64,000 bases of DNA from Mycobacterium sp. 852013-50091_SCH5140682 (GCF_001665685.1 NZ_LZTB01000038.1:1-64000), one strand, 5' to 3'; shown: positions 32,231 through 41,693, numbered from the stretch's first letter. Translations and numbers: made by a program. Notes: generated from the letters alone by a model not told the origin.

Positions 32231-33357
32231 TCGGGCAGGCTGTTGCTCAGCCGTTCCGTGGCCGCCACATAGTCCTCGATGAACTCGCGGACGACCTCAC
32301 GCGCCGGCTTCACCTTGTTCATCAGCCCGACGCCCTGCCCGACGAAGTAGGTCGCCAACGCTTGGGCACCCGGATGGCCTTGCGCGGCAAGCACATCGAT
32401 GCGGCGAATGACGGGCTCGGCGAGCATGTTCTGCAGCGGCAACGGAAGTGTCTGGTGTCCAGCGGGATTCGGCTGCCAGGCATCGGTCCACTCGGAGACC
32501 AGCTGGCGCGCCGGCTTACCGGTGCGGCCCGTCGAGCGCACTGTGTCGCGCGAGGTGGCGGCAAGCATCTTCTGCACGGTGTGCGGCGCCGTCTCGGCCT
32601 CCTCGGTGGTCAGCCACACCGATCCCGTCCAGGCACCGGCGGCTCCCATCGCCACGGCGGCCGCCATCTGCCTGCCGGTCACGATGCCGCCTGCGGCCAG
32701 CACGGGAATGGTGCTGCCCATCTCGGCCAACGAATCGAGAACTTCGGGGACCAGCACCAGCGTCGACACCTCACCGCAGTGACCGCCAGCCTCGGTGCCC
32801 TGCGCGATGATCATGTCGACGCCGGCGTGCACCTGTTTGACGGCGTGCTCGCGCGCCCCGACCAGGGCCGCGACCGGGACACCGCGTTCACGCCCCGCGT
32901 CGATCATGTAATCGGGCGGCACACCCAGGGCGTTGGCGATCAGCTTGATCGGATGGCTCAGCGCGACCTCGAGGAGCTGCTGCCCGGTGTCCCCCGACAA
33001 CGACGAACCACCCAGCCGGGGGTTGGGGTCGGGCTCGATGCCGTGCTGGGCGAGCAGTTGTGTCACGAAATCCCGGTATTCGCCGGGGATCCGGTCCGCC
33101 AGCTGGCTGCGGGACAGGTGCTCGCCCTTGCCCTCGAATTTCGCCGGGACGATGATGTCGGCGCCGTACGGTTTGCCGCCCACCTGCTGGTCGATCCAGC
33201 TGAGCTCGCGGTCCAGCTGCTCAGGCGTATAGGCGGTGGCGCCCAGGACGCCGAAGCCTCCGGCGTTGGTCACCGCGGCGACCACGTCACGACAGTGACT
33301 GAAGGCGAAGAGGGGAAAGTCGATGCCGAACTGCTCACAGATGGCGGGTTTCACCAC
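32227..33357 (-). CDS. Nitronate monooxygenase
   Basis: This is a 376-residue FMN-binding TIM barrel of the nitronate monooxygenase/2-nitropropane dioxygenase family. It contains the FMN-phosphate GTEAGGHCGEVST, VLAAGGIVTGRQMAAAVAMGA and a C-terminal LAEPVIRRIDVLAAQGHPGAQ. It oxidises alkyl nitronates (such as the plant toxin propionate-3-nitronate) to carbonyl and nitrite, or an analogue. Starts at 33357 (MVKPAICEQFG). It is alone between the DUF5666 gene (4-base convergent overlap) and the epimerase gene, which lies 30 bases upstream on the same strand. Confidence 0.9.
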   Translation of the reverse strand: MVKPAICEQFGIDFPLFAFSHCRDVVAAVTNAGGFGVLGATAYTPEQLDRELSWIDQQVGGKPYGADIIVPAKFEGKGEHLSRSQLADRIPGEYRDFVTQLLAQHGIEPDPNPRLGGSSLSGDTGQQLLEVALSHPIKLIANALGVPPDYMIDAGRERGVPVAALVGAREHAVKQVHAGVDMIIAQGTEAGGHCGEVSTLVLVPEVLDSLAEMGSTIPVLAAGGIVTGRQMAAAVAMGAAGAWTGSVWLTTEEAETAPHTVQKMLAATSRDTVRSTGRTGKPARQLVSEWTDAWQPNPAGHQTLPLPLQNMLAEPVIRRIDVLAAQGHPGAQALATYFVGQGVGLMNKVKPAREVVREFIEDYVAATERLSNSLPD

Positions 33358-33387
33358 GTCAGTATTGCCACGTGGAGTTGACGGGTG

Positions 33388-34431
33388 TCAAGAGTGGGTT
33401 GGTTGCCGCAGCGGCGCGAACGCGAACTCGGCCAAACCGTCGCGCGGGTCGATCGCGGCCCGGAAACCGAGCGTCTGTGCTGCGTGTGCCGGCGAGGCCA
33501 CGATGTGGCGGACGTCGCCACTGCGGTACTGGCCGGTGACGACGGGCGCCTGCGCCCCGCGGGCCTCACAGAGCCGGGTCGCCACGTCCATGATCGAGAT
33601 GGGCCGCCCCGAGCAGACATTGAACGCGTTGAAGCCGTCCAACCCCGCGTCGACCGCGGCGACGTTGGCGGCCGCGACGTCGTCGACGTGGACGAAGTCG
33701 CGCATCTGCCCGCCATCCTCGAAAACCCTTGGCTGCTGCCCAGATTCGAGCTGGGAACGGAAGATGGCCGCGACGCCCGAGTACGGGGTGTCGCGCGGCA
33801 TGTTCGGGCCGTAGACGTTGTGATAGCGCAGCGCGACCACGGACCCGGCGCCGGACTCCACCCAGGCCAGCGCGAAATGCTCCTGCGCCGTCTTGCTGGC
33901 TGCGTAGAGGCTGCGGGGGCGCAACGGCGCGTCCTCGCTGACCAGCCGCCACCGCAACGGTTCTCCACCGATCGGGCAACGGTGCTCGAACACCCCCGCG
34001 TCCAGATCCGCGCGCGTGCGCGGCGCCGGATCGACCGGCCCGTGCTCAGGACAGTCGTAACCGCCCTGCCCGTACACCACCATCGACGACGCGAGCACCA
34101 GCCGCGTGCAGCCCGCGGCGTACATCTCGGCGAGCAGCACCGCCGTGCCCAAGTCGTTGTGCCCGGCGTACGACGGCGCGTCGGCCGCATCGACCCCGGC
34201 GCCCACCACGGCAGCCTGGTGGCACACCACGTCGACACCGTCGAGCAACGGTTTGAGTGCATCGCGGTCCCGGATGTCGACGATGTGACACTCCGGCGGA
34301 GCTTCGGCGCCGGGGCCGTGCGCTGCGGCGAGCATGGTGTCGACGGCGACGACCTCATGGCCCGCGGACCGCAGGGCGACCGCCGTCCGCGACCCGATGA
34401 AACCTGCCGCGCCGGTGAGCAGAACCCTCAC
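33388..34431 (-). CDS. NAD-dependent sugar epimerase/dehydratase
   Basis: This extended SDR of 347 residues has the Rossmann glycine motif LLTGAAGFIGSRTAVALR (4-21), DIRDRDAL, CHQAAVVG, and catalytic S with YAASK (YxxxK, about 177). It is probably a UDP-glucose/galactose 4-epimerase or nucleoside-sugar dehydratase, acting in cell-wall sugar supply; the GalE2-type annotation in M. tuberculosis (Rv0536) fits its position. Its start overlaps the mtnP stop by 4 bases (ATGA). Confidence 0.88.
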   Translation of the reverse strand: MRVLLTGAAGFIGSRTAVALRSAGHEVVAVDTMLAAAHGPGAEAPPECHIVDIRDRDALKPLLDGVDVVCHQAAVVGAGVDAADAPSYAGHNDLGTAVLLAEMYAAGCTRLVLASSMVVYGQGGYDCPEHGPVDPAPRTRADLDAGVFEHRCPIGGEPLRWRLVSEDAPLRPRSLYAASKTAQEHFALAWVESGAGSVVALRYHNVYGPNMPRDTPYSGVAAIFRSQLESGQQPRVFEDGGQMRDFVHVDDVAAANVAAVDAGLDGFNAFNVCSGRPISIMDVATRLCEARGAQAPVVTGQYRSGDVRHIVASPAHAAQTLGFRAAIDPRDGLAEFAFAPLRQPTHS

Positions 34432-35204
34432 GGCAACTCGAAAGGCAGCTTCACCCCGTCATGGGCCAGGCAGTGCGTGCACGTCCGCTCGACGTCGACG
34501 GCTTCCAGCGCCTCGTGCACCAACTTCTTGAACGGCACGATGTTCCGCTCGAATTCGGCGAACACGTCGACCGCTCTCACCCCTTCGCCGCTTTCGATGC
34601 CCGCGTCCAGATCGGTCACCAAAGCGATGGCGGCATAACACATTTCGAGTTCACGGGCCAGCACCGCCTCGGGGTAGCCGGTCATGTTGACCAGACGGAA
34701 GCCCTGGCCCGCGAACCACCGGCTCTCGGCGCGCGTGGAGAACCGCGGCCCCTGGATCACCACCATGGTGCCGCCGTCGACCACGCCGGGCAGCCCGGCC
34801 GCCGCGGCGCGCAGCGTCGGACAGTAAGGATCGGCGAAACTCACATGGATGCCGCCGGAATCGAAATAGGTGTCCGGACGCGCGCTGGTGCGGTCGACCA
34901 GTTGATCGGGCACCACCATCGACCCTGGTCCGAGATCGGGCGTCAAACTGCCGACCGCGCACGGCCCGAAGATGCGCCGCACCCCGAGCGCCCGCAGCGC
35001 CCACATGTTCGCCCGGTACGGCACGGTATGCGGCGAATACTCATGATTCACGCCGTGTCTCGGGAGGAACGCCACCTCATGCTGGCCGACGGTGCCGACC
35101 GTGATGGGTGCGCTGGGGGCGCCGTAAGGCGTGTCCAGGCTGACGCTGCGCGCGTCCGCCCCGAAAAACGTGTAAAAGCCGCTACCGCCGACGACTCCGA
35201 GCAC
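34428..35204 (-). CDS. mtnP: 5'-Methylthioadenosine/purine phosphorylase
   Basis: This 258-residue phosphorylase of the PNP/MTAP family has GGSGFYTFFG (phosphate-binding, 6-15), FLPRHGVNHEYSPHTVPYRAN, CAVGSLTPDLGPGSMVVPDQLVD, IQGPRFSTRAESRWF and VNMTGYPEAVLARELEMCYA. MTAP cleaves the 5'-methylthioadenosine left from polyamine and SAM reactions, feeding methionine salvage. Its stop is coupled to the epimerase gene, and it starts 1 base after the small acidic protein gene stop. Confidence 0.9.
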   Translation of the reverse strand: MLGVVGGSGFYTFFGADARSVSLDTPYGAPSAPITVGTVGQHEVAFLPRHGVNHEYSPHTVPYRANMWALRALGVRRIFGPCAVGSLTPDLGPGSMVVPDQLVDRTSARPDTYFDSGGIHVSFADPYCPTLRAAAAGLPGVVDGGTMVVIQGPRFSTRAESRWFAGQGFRLVNMTGYPEAVLARELEMCYAAIALVTDLDAGIESGEGVRAVDVFAEFERNIVPFKKLVHEALEAVDVERTCTHCLAHDGVKLPFELP

Positions 35205-35524
35205 TAGTCGGTCTTGTCGCCGGGGTCCTGAGTTTCGGGAACGTCGGTGGGCTTGACCTCGACGACGTCCTCTTCGACGTCTGCGATGTCTTCGACGTCT
35301 GCGGGGGCGTCCACGTCGAGATCGTCGTCGAGCTGGGCGCGGGCCTTCCGCGCACTGTCGCGGATCTCGAACGCATCGGTGGCCAGGCCGCCGATGGCCG
35401 CCGCCACGTCTTTGACCGCAGTCGTGATGATGTGGGTCACCTCACCCACGGTCGACGCCACGGCTTCGACGGATTCCTGCAGCACATCCTTGCTGATCTC
35501 AGTCTTGCTGAGCCGGTCATTCAT
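35204..35524 (-). CDS. Small acidic helical protein
   Basis: This 106-residue protein has a helical N-terminal half ([48 protein letters not shown]) with weak amphipathic character and a strongly acidic C-terminal half ([25 protein letters not shown]). It is not a membrane protein. It begins the mtnP-epimerase group with a 1-base overlap and is divergent from menA (47 bases). I do not recognise a family, and the function is unknown. Confidence 0.72.
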   Translation of the reverse strand: MNDRLSKTEISKDVLQESVEAVASTVGEVTHIITTAVKDVAAAIGGLATDAFEIRDSARKARAQLDDDLDVDAPADVEDIADVEEDVVEVKPTDVPETQDPGDKTD

Positions 35525-35571
35525 GCCGCCAGTGTAGGTCTGTTCGCTTGAGTCCTCATACGATGGCGGCC

Positions 35572-36438
35572 GTGGCCAGTTTCGCTCAGTGGATCGAGGG
35601 CGCCCGGCCCCGCACCCTGCCCAACGCCGTCTCCCCCGTGATCGCCGGGACCGGCGCGGCGGCCTGGCTGGGCGCGGCGGTGTGGTGGAAGGCGCTGCTG
35701 GCTCTGGCCGTCGCGGTGGCCCTGATCATCGGCGTCAACTACGCCAACGACTACTCGGACGGCATCCGCGGCACCGACGACGTGCGATCCGGCCCGCTGC
35801 GGCTAGTCGGCTCGCGGTTGGCGTCGCCCCGCGCAGTCCTGACCGCGGCGCTGGTGAGTTTGGCGGTGGGCGCGGTCGCGGGCCTGGCGCTCGCCGCGGT
35901 CAGCGCGCCGTGGCTGATCGCCGTGGGCGCGGTATGTATCGCGGGCGCGTGGCTCTACACCGGAGGCAAGAAGCCCTACGGCTATCTGGGGCTCGGTGAG
36001 ATCGCGGTCTTCATCTTCTTCGGTCTGGTCGCGGTGCTGGGCACGCAGTACACCCAGGCGCTGCGGATCGACTGGGTCGGCGTGGTGATGGCGGTGGTCA
36101 TGGGCTCGCTGTCCTCGGCCGTGCTGGTCGCGAACAATCTGCGGGATATCCCCACCGACGCCGAGTCCGGCAAGATCACGCTGGCCGTGCGGCTGGGTGA
36201 CGCCCGCACGCGGGTGCTGTACCAGGTGTTGCTGGGCGTGGCGCTGGTCGGAACGCTGGCGCTGACCACCGCCACCCCGTGGTGTCTGGTGGGTCTGCTG
36301 GCCACGCCGCTCGCGGTGCGCGCGGCCCGGCCCGTGCGGGGTGGCAGCGGTGGTGCCGGGCTGATCCCCGTGCTGCGCGACACCGGCCTGACGATGCTGG
36401 TGTGGGCCGTCGCGGTGTCTTTGGCGCTGAGTTTGTAG
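35572..36438 (+). CDS. menA: 1,4-Dihydroxy-2-naphthoate polyprenyltransferase
   Basis: MenA prenylates dihydroxynaphthoate in the membrane step of menaquinone biosynthesis. The 288-residue UbiA-superfamily protein shows [18 protein letters not shown], the first aspartate-rich motif [15 protein letters not shown], the second [14 protein letters not shown] and about eight TM helices. The GTG at 35572 ([14 protein letters not shown]) matches other mycobacterial MenA; an ATG at 35563 would add three residues. Downstream is hairpin repeat copy B and an AbiEi/DUF559 gene. Confidence 0.95.
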   Translation: MASFAQWIEGARPRTLPNAVSPVIAGTGAAAWLGAAVWWKALLALAVAVALIIGVNYANDYSDGIRGTDDVRSGPLRLVGSRLASPRAVLTAALVSLAVGAVAGLALAAVSAPWLIAVGAVCIAGAWLYTGGKKPYGYLGLGEIAVFIFFGLVAVLGTQYTQALRIDWVGVVMAVVMGSLSSAVLVANNLRDIPTDAESGKITLAVRLGDARTRVLYQVLLGVALVGTLALTTATPWCLVGLLATPLAVRAARPVRGGSGGAGLIPVLRDTGLTMLVWAVAVSLALSL

Positions 36439-36454
36439 CGCGGGGGTTTCTAGC

Positions 36455-36515
36455 GCGAGCAGACATTTGGGTACCCGAACACCGGCGTGTCGGGGTGCCT
36501 GCGCGTCTGCTCGGC
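36455..36515. repeat. Hairpin repeat, copy B (61 bases)
   Basis: Bounded by GCGAGCAGAC and GTCTGCTCGGC. It is identical at 50 of 61 positions to copy C (37498-37558), in the same orientation, including the block GCGTGTCGGGGT and an interior GGTAC. Copies B and C flank the AbiEi/DUF559 gene. The ends are inverted, so the RNA or single strand can fold. Confidence 0.8.
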
Positions 36516-36592
36516 AAGAAGGGTGACCCGGTTATCCACAGATTGGCCACAGCGTCTTCACTCTCAGGCAGTGGGGCGGCCAGCATCGAAGG

Positions 36593-37489
36593 ATGCCCAG
36601 AGCTGCAATCGATCTCGAGAACCTCTTCGCCACCCACGGCGGAGTGGCCAGCACCGCACAGTTGCGGTCGGTCATGTCGCGCAAGACGCTTGCGGCCCTT
36701 GTGCGTTCAGGGCAAATCCTGCGTGTCTGCCGGGGCGTCTACTCAGACCATGTCCCTGACACGATCGATCGGCTTGCGGCCCTGGACCTTCTGACCGGGA
36801 CGCCGATTGTGGCCTGCATGAACACCGCTGCCGCGCTCTACGGATTCGCCACCGAGCACGACGACCGCATCCACATCCTCGATCCCGGACGCCGGATCCG
36901 ACCCGACGACGGGCTCATGGTTCATCAGCGTGTCGGCGCACCGTTGAAGCACGTTTCCGGCCGGCTGGCCACCGCGCCCGCGTGGACGGCAGTAGAGCTC
37001 GCCCGCGTCCTACGCCGACCGCGGGCACTTGCCGTCCTTGACGCCGCGCTACACGTCGGCGCTTGCGACACAGCGGAATTGGAGGCCGCCCTGCGCGAAC
37101 AGAAGGGCCGCAGGGGCATCGTTGCGGTGCGAGACCTGTTGGTTCACGCCGACGCCCGCGCCGAGTCGCCGATGGAGAGCGAGATGCGGCTGGTGTTCAT
37201 CGACTGGTGCGTGCCGACGCCGGAGCTTCAATACGAGATCATCGACCGCCACGGCGAGCGCTGGCGCGTGGACTTCGCCTGGCTCGACGCGAAACTGGCC
37301 GCCGAATACGACAGCGTGGCATGGCACGCCACACCCGAAGGCTTCAAACACGACCGGCTGAAGGCCGCTCGGCTGCAGGAGTGTGGCTGGACCACAGTCT
37401 CTGCGACATCCGACGATATCCGCAGGCGTCCCGAGGAATTGGTGCGCCGGGTCCTGTGGCATCTCGACGGCGCCGCGTTGGCGGGCTGA
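36593..37489 (+). CDS. AbiEi-like/DUF559 protein bracketed by repeats
   Basis: This 298-residue two-domain protein has an N-terminal winged-helix AbiEi-type domain (about 8-65, HGGVASTAQLRSVMSRKTLAALVRSG) like antitoxins of type IV systems, a linker (about 70-190), and a C-terminal DUF559/Vsr-like nuclease fold (about 200-285, WCVPTPELQYEIIDRHGERWRVDFAWLDAKLAAEYD, with acidic residues and the downstream HDRLKAARLQECGW). No cognate AbiEii toxin is next to it. Such orphans are frequent in mycobacteria. The 61-base repeats at 36455 and 37498 bracket it and may mark its insertion between menA and the MFS gene. Confidence 0.85.
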   Translation: MPRAAIDLENLFATHGGVASTAQLRSVMSRKTLAALVRSGQILRVCRGVYSDHVPDTIDRLAALDLLTGTPIVACMNTAAALYGFATEHDDRIHILDPGRRIRPDDGLMVHQRVGAPLKHVSGRLATAPAWTAVELARVLRRPRALAVLDAALHVGACDTAELEAALREQKGRRGIVAVRDLLVHADARAESPMESEMRLVFIDWCVPTPELQYEIIDRHGERWRVDFAWLDAKLAAEYDSVAWHATPEGFKHDRLKAARLQECGWTTVSATSDDIRRRPEELVRRVLWHLDGAALAG

Positions 37490-37497
37490 GTTGCCTC

Positions 37498-37558
37498 GCG
37501 AGCAGACATGGCGGTACTGGAAGAGCGGCGTGTCGGGGTACCTGAGTGTCTGCTGGGC
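37498..37558. repeat. Hairpin repeat, copy C (61 bases)
   Basis: Same length and ends as copy B (GCGAGCAGAC ... GTCTGCTGGGC), 50 of 61 bases identical, direct orientation. It lies between the DUF559 gene (ends 37489) and the MFS gene (starts 37614). Confidence 0.8.
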
Positions 37559-37613
37559 GATATCGAAGTAACGTTGCTCCTCAGTCAGACCGGCCGACCG
37601 TCTGGAGACGCGC

Positions 37614-38975
37614 ATGACCGTTTCGACCGCACACCCGCCCCCGCCATCGGGCCGGGCGGCGACCCGCCGGGCCATCTGGAACACGATCCGCGGCTCGTCG
37701 GGCAACCTCGTCGAGTGGTACGACGTCTACGTCTACACGGTGTTCGCGACGTACTTCGAGAAGCAGTTCTTCGACCCGGCCGACCAGAACTCGACGGTCT
37801 ACATCTACGCGATCTTCGCCGTCACCTTCGTCACCCGGCCCATCGGCTCGTGGTTCTTCGGCCGGTACGCCGACCGCCGCGGCCGGCGCGCCGCCCTGAC
37901 CTTCAGTGTGTCACTGATGGCGTTGTGTTCGCTGGTCATCGCGTTGGTGCCGGCCCGCGACAGCATCGGTGTGGCCGCCCCGATCATCCTGGTGCTGTGT
38001 CGGCTCGTGCAGGGCTTCGCCACGGGCGGTGAATACGGCACGTCGGCCACCTATATGTCCGAGGCCGCCACGCGGGAACGGCGCGGCTTCTTCTCGTCGT
38101 TCCAGTACGTCACGCTGGTCGGCGGCCACGTGCTGGCCCAGTTCACGCTGCTGATCATCCTGACCGTGCTGAGCCCCGCGCAGGTCGGCGAATTCGGTTG
38201 GCGCATCGGATTTGCCGTCGGTGGCGTGGCCGCGGTCGTGGTGTTCTGGCTGCGCCGGACGATGGACGAATCGCTGTCCGAAGAACAGCTCGCAGCGGTC
38301 AAGGCCGGGCAGGACAGCAGCTCCGGGTCGATGAGGGAACTGCTCACCAGCTACTGGAAACCGCTGTTGCTGTGCTTCCTGATCACGATGGGCGGCACCC
38401 TCGCGTTCTACGCCTACAGCGTCAACGCCCCCGCGATCGTCAAGACCACCTACAAAGACCAGGCCATGACCGCCACGTGGATCAACCTCATCGGGTTGAT
38501 CTTTCTGATGGCACTGCAACCGGTCGGCGGGCTCATCAGTGACAAGGTGGGGCGCAAACCGCTGTTGCTGTTCTTCGGGTTCGGCGGCGTCGTCTACACC
38601 TACGTGCTCTTCACCTATCTGCCTCAAACCCGTTCGCCCATCATGTCGTTCCTGCTCGTCGCGGTCAGCTACGTGCTGCTGACGGGCTATACCTCCATCA
38701 ATGCGCTGGTGAAATCCGAACTCTTCCCGGCCCATGTGCGGGCGCTTGGCGTGGGAGTTGGCTACGCCCTGGCCAATTCGATATTCGGCGGCACCGCGCC
38801 GGTGATCTACCAGGCGCTCAAGGAGCAGCATCAGGTTCCGCTGTTCATCGCCTACGTGACGTTGTGCATCGCGATCTCACTGGTGGTGTACCTGTTCTTC
38901 CTCAAGAACAAGGCTGACACCTACCTGGACCGGGAGAAGGGCTCGGCATTCGGCACGGCAGAATCAATGAGATGA
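37614..38975 (+). CDS. MFS metabolite:H+ symporter (KgtP/MHS-type)
   Basis: This 453-residue transporter has twelve TM helices and MHS-family features: SSGNLVEWYDVYVYTVFATYFEKQFF at the start, GRYADRRGRRAAL between TM2 and TM3, and SDKVGRKPLLL in the second half. The MHS family imports dicarboxylates, alpha-ketoglutarate, shikimate or related acids with protons. Its stop overlaps the NarL-type regulator start (ATGA at 38972), so regulator and transporter are one unit with the kinase downstream, and the substrate is probably the signal or controlled by it (inference). Confidence 0.9.
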   Translation: MTVSTAHPPPPSGRAATRRAIWNTIRGSSGNLVEWYDVYVYTVFATYFEKQFFDPADQNSTVYIYAIFAVTFVTRPIGSWFFGRYADRRGRRAALTFSVSLMALCSLVIALVPARDSIGVAAPIILVLCRLVQGFATGGEYGTSATYMSEAATRERRGFFSSFQYVTLVGGHVLAQFTLLIILTVLSPAQVGEFGWRIGFAVGGVAAVVVFWLRRTMDESLSEEQLAAVKAGQDSSSGSMRELLTSYWKPLLLCFLITMGGTLAFYAYSVNAPAIVKTTYKDQAMTATWINLIGLIFLMALQPVGGLISDKVGRKPLLLFFGFGGVVYTYVLFTYLPQTRSPIMSFLLVAVSYVLLTGYTSINALVKSELFPAHVRALGVGVGYALANSIFGGTAPVIYQALKEQHQVPLFIAYVTLCIAISLVVYLFFLKNKADTYLDREKGSAFGTAESMR

Positions 38976-39625
38976 GTGAGCTGCGGGTCGTGGTGGCAGA
39001 CGACGATGTGTTGCTTCGGGAAGGCCTCTCGAGCCTGCTCGAGAGGTCCGGTTTCGACGTGGTCGGCCAAGCCGGCGATGCGACGGAACTGCTTGCCCAG
39101 GTTCGGGATCAGAAACCGCAACTGGCCGTGGTCGACATCAGGATGCCCCCGACGCACAGCACAGAGGGGCTCGACGCCGCGAAAGTCATCCGCGACGAGT
39201 CCCCTGACACCGGCATTCTCGTGCTCTCTGCGCACGTCGAGGTCGAACACGCCACCGAGCTGCTTGCCAGCGGCCACGGTATCGGGTACCTGCTCAAGTC
39301 CCGGGTCACCGATGTCGCGGATTTCGTGGAGACACTGGAGCGCATCGCCAAGGGCGCATCGGTGGTGGACCCTGCGCTGGTGTCCGAACTGGTGTCCGCG
39401 CGGCGGCGCAACGATCCGCTCGCGGTGCTCAGTGCCCGCGAACAGGAAGTGCTCATGCTGATGGCCGAGGGCCGCTCCAACGCGGGCATCGCGCGGCGGC
39501 TGTGGGTCACGGAGGGCACCGTGGAAAAGCACGTCCGCAGCATCCTGACCAAACTGAACCTGGCCGAGACCGCAGACGATCACCGCAGGGTCCGCGCCGT
39601 CATCACCTACCTGGAAGCGCGGTAG
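38972..39625 (+). CDS. NarL/LuxR-family response regulator
   Basis: This 217-residue regulator has a receiver domain (acidic D10-D12, phosphoacceptor D55 in VVDIRMP, K in LLKSRV) and a C-terminal LuxR helix-turn-helix (about 150-210, LSAREQEVLMLMAEGRSNAGIARRLWVTEGTVEKHVRSI). Translation is coupled to the MFS gene by an ATGA overlap. Its 3' end overlaps the convergent stand-alone receiver gene by 23 bases. The kinase at 40095 is the likely partner. Confidence 0.92.
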   Translation: MSELRVVVADDDVLLREGLSSLLERSGFDVVGQAGDATELLAQVRDQKPQLAVVDIRMPPTHSTEGLDAAKVIRDESPDTGILVLSAHVEVEHATELLASGHGIGYLLKSRVTDVADFVETLERIAKGASVVDPALVSELVSARRRNDPLAVLSAREQEVLMLMAEGRSNAGIARRLWVTEGTVEKHVRSILTKLNLAETADDHRRVRAVITYLEAR

Positions 39626-39974
39626 CGACCAGATCCTCGATGGCCGCGGCCGACAGTGCGAACTTCGGCAGGAAGCCGGCCGCAGGGCTGCTCTCGATCA
39701 TCTCGGTCAGGTCCTGCTCGGCGTATGTGGAGACCAGGACCACGACGGGCCGCCGCGGCAACTCGCTGCTCTGCAGCTGTTGTGCCAGGTCGAACCCGCT
39801 TTCCTGGCCGAGCATGACGTCGACGACCGCGACGTCGGGCTGCAGTTCGCGGCACAGCCGCACAGCCTCGCTGCTGTTGGTCGCGGACGCGACGACCTCG
39901 ACGCCGCCGCGGGCCAGCATGCGGCACGCGGCGTCGCGGAAACCGGCGCTGTCATCGACGATGAGGCAACGCAT
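39603..39974 (-). CDS. Stand-alone receiver-domain protein
   Basis: This 123-residue single receiver domain has D7-D8, phosphoacceptor D52 (VVDVML), S82/T83 and K104 (FLPKFAL), complete for phosphorylation, but no output domain. It could be a phosphate sink or a competing partner of the kinase at 40095. It is antisense to the end of the NarL gene (23-base overlap). The start ATG at 39974 is chosen from the family start MRCLIVDDSAG. Confidence 0.85.
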   Translation of the reverse strand: MRCLIVDDSAGFRDAACRMLARGGVEVVASATNSSEAVRLCRELQPDVAVVDVMLGQESGFDLAQQLQSSELPRRPVVVLVSTYAEQDLTEMIESSPAAGFLPKFALSAAAIEDLVATALPGR

Positions 39975-40094
39975 GGTGTCTCCGGTGGCCAATCATGCTT
40001 ACAGCGTCGCACCGGCGGGCCCCGGCGTCATTACCGCTAGCGGGAATTCCCGTCGCAGCTGAACCATCGGCGTCTGCACCACGTCATTACGTAG

Positions 40095-41693
40095 GTGAGT
40101 GTGGCCACCGCATTACCCGTGCTGTCCCCCGCGCGCTCCCGTGCCGTGGGTGCGCGGATGCTCGCGCTGCTGCTGCGCCCCAGCGCCCCGCCGGTGATGG
40201 CAGGTGTCGCGGTGGCGGCGGCGTTCATCACCGCCGAGACGCTGCTGTCCCTCGTAGTGCGCCGACTGGCCCCGGGCAGCGCATGCGGGGCGCTGTTCCT
40301 GTTCGGTGTGCTGGTGGTCTCCGCGGGCTGGGGTATCCGGTTGGCGGTGGCGACCTCGCTCGCGAGCGCCGCGACCTACGTGCACTTCCACATGCAGACC
40401 ACCGGCGGGATGCTGCCCGCCCACGCCGAGGACGCGGTGGCGCTGATGATCTTCCTGCCGTTGGCGTTCTTGATCAACGTGCTGGTGGGGCAGGCGCGGC
40501 TGCGAACCATCGAGGCCAGAGCGGGCAGGCGCGCCGCCGATCTGGTCGCAGGCCAGCAGGCCGCGCTGCGCCGGGTCGCGACCCTGGTGGCCCGCGGATC
40601 CGGCCCCGAAGACGTGTACCCCGCGGCGGTGACCGAGCTGGCCGGCGGGTTGGGTATGGATCACGTGGCGCTGTTGCAGTTCGACGAGGACGCTGCAGCA
40701 CCGGTGGTGCTGGCCTCTCGCGACCCGGTCGGGACACCCAAACTGGATGTGGGTGAACACTTTTGGCTCGACGGCTGCAGCGTGGCCGGTGCGGTGGCCA
40801 AAACCGGGGCGGCGGCGCGCATCGACGACTACGACGAGGTCGACGGCGCCACGGCGGCCCGCATCCGCGCCATCGGGATCCGCTCGGCCGTCGGTGCGCC
40901 GATCATCGTCGGCGGACAACTGCGCGGCGTGCTGGTGGCCGGTTCGACGCAACGCCACGCGTTCGGGGCCGAGACCGAAGCGCACGTCGGGGATTTCGCC
41001 GACCTGGTCGCCACCGCAATCAGCAACGCCGAGACGCGGGCCGCGCTCACCGCGTCGCGGGCCAGAATCGTGACCGCGGCCGATCAGGCGCGACGCGGAT
41101 TCGAACGCGATCTGCACGACGGCGCCCAGCAACGCGTGGTGTCGCTCGGGCTGGCCGTGCGGGCCGTCGAGGCTGCGGTACCTGCTGATCAGCCCGCGCT
41201 GCGCCGCGACATCGCCCGGCTCGCATCGGGATTGGCGGCGTTGTCCACTGAATTGCAGGATGTTTCGCGAGGCATTCACCCGGCGATCCTGTCCAAGGGC
41301 GGGCTGGGCCCGGCGCTGCGTTCGCTGGCCCGGCGCTCCCCGATCCCGGTGGATCTCGACGTCGACATCACCCGGCCCGTGCCCGAATCCGTGGGCGTGG
41401 CCGCCTATTACGTCGTCGCCGAGGCGCTGACCAACGCCGCCAAACACGCCGAAGCCTCCGGCGTCGACGTGCGCGCCGTCACCGAGGGAGCCGAACTGGC
41501 CCTGTCGATCAGTGACGACGGCATCGGCGGCGCCACAACCGGAGCCGGATCCGGGTTGACCGGACTCACCGACCGGGTCGAGGCATTGAGCGGGCAGCTG
41601 AGCGTGATCAGCCCACGCGATATCGGGACCACGCTGACGGCACGGATTCCGCTGGGCTGCCTCGAGACTCGCCGTCCGCAGCTTGCGGGATGA
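40095..41693 (+). CDS. GAF-domain sensor histidine kinase (HisKA_3 type)
   Basis: This 532-residue kinase has three or four N-terminal TM helices (about 33-135, DUF4118-like), a GAF domain (about 165-315), a HisKA_3 dimerisation/phosphoacceptor region (H341 in ERDLHDGAQQR), and a C-terminal HATPase (VVAEALTNAAKHAEASG, DDGIGGA, GSGLTGLTDRV). NarL-type partners match kinases of this kind. The start is the GTG at 40095. It is probably the partner of both the NarL regulator and the lone receiver. GAF domains bind small ligands or redox cofactors; the ligand here is unknown. Confidence 0.9.
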   Translation: MSVATALPVLSPARSRAVGARMLALLLRPSAPPVMAGVAVAAAFITAETLLSLVVRRLAPGSACGALFLFGVLVVSAGWGIRLAVATSLASAATYVHFHMQTTGGMLPAHAEDAVALMIFLPLAFLINVLVGQARLRTIEARAGRRAADLVAGQQAALRRVATLVARGSGPEDVYPAAVTELAGGLGMDHVALLQFDEDAAAPVVLASRDPVGTPKLDVGEHFWLDGCSVAGAVAKTGAAARIDDYDEVDGATAARIRAIGIRSAVGAPIIVGGQLRGVLVAGSTQRHAFGAETEAHVGDFADLVATAISNAETRAALTASRARIVTAADQARRGFERDLHDGAQQRVVSLGLAVRAVEAAVPADQPALRRDIARLASGLAALSTELQDVSRGIHPAILSKGGLGPALRSLARRSPIPVDLDVDITRPVPESVGVAAYYVVAEALTNAAKHAEASGVDVRAVTEGAELALSISDDGIGGATTGAGSGLTGLTDRVEALSGQLSVISPRDIGTTLTARIPLGCLETRRPQLAG

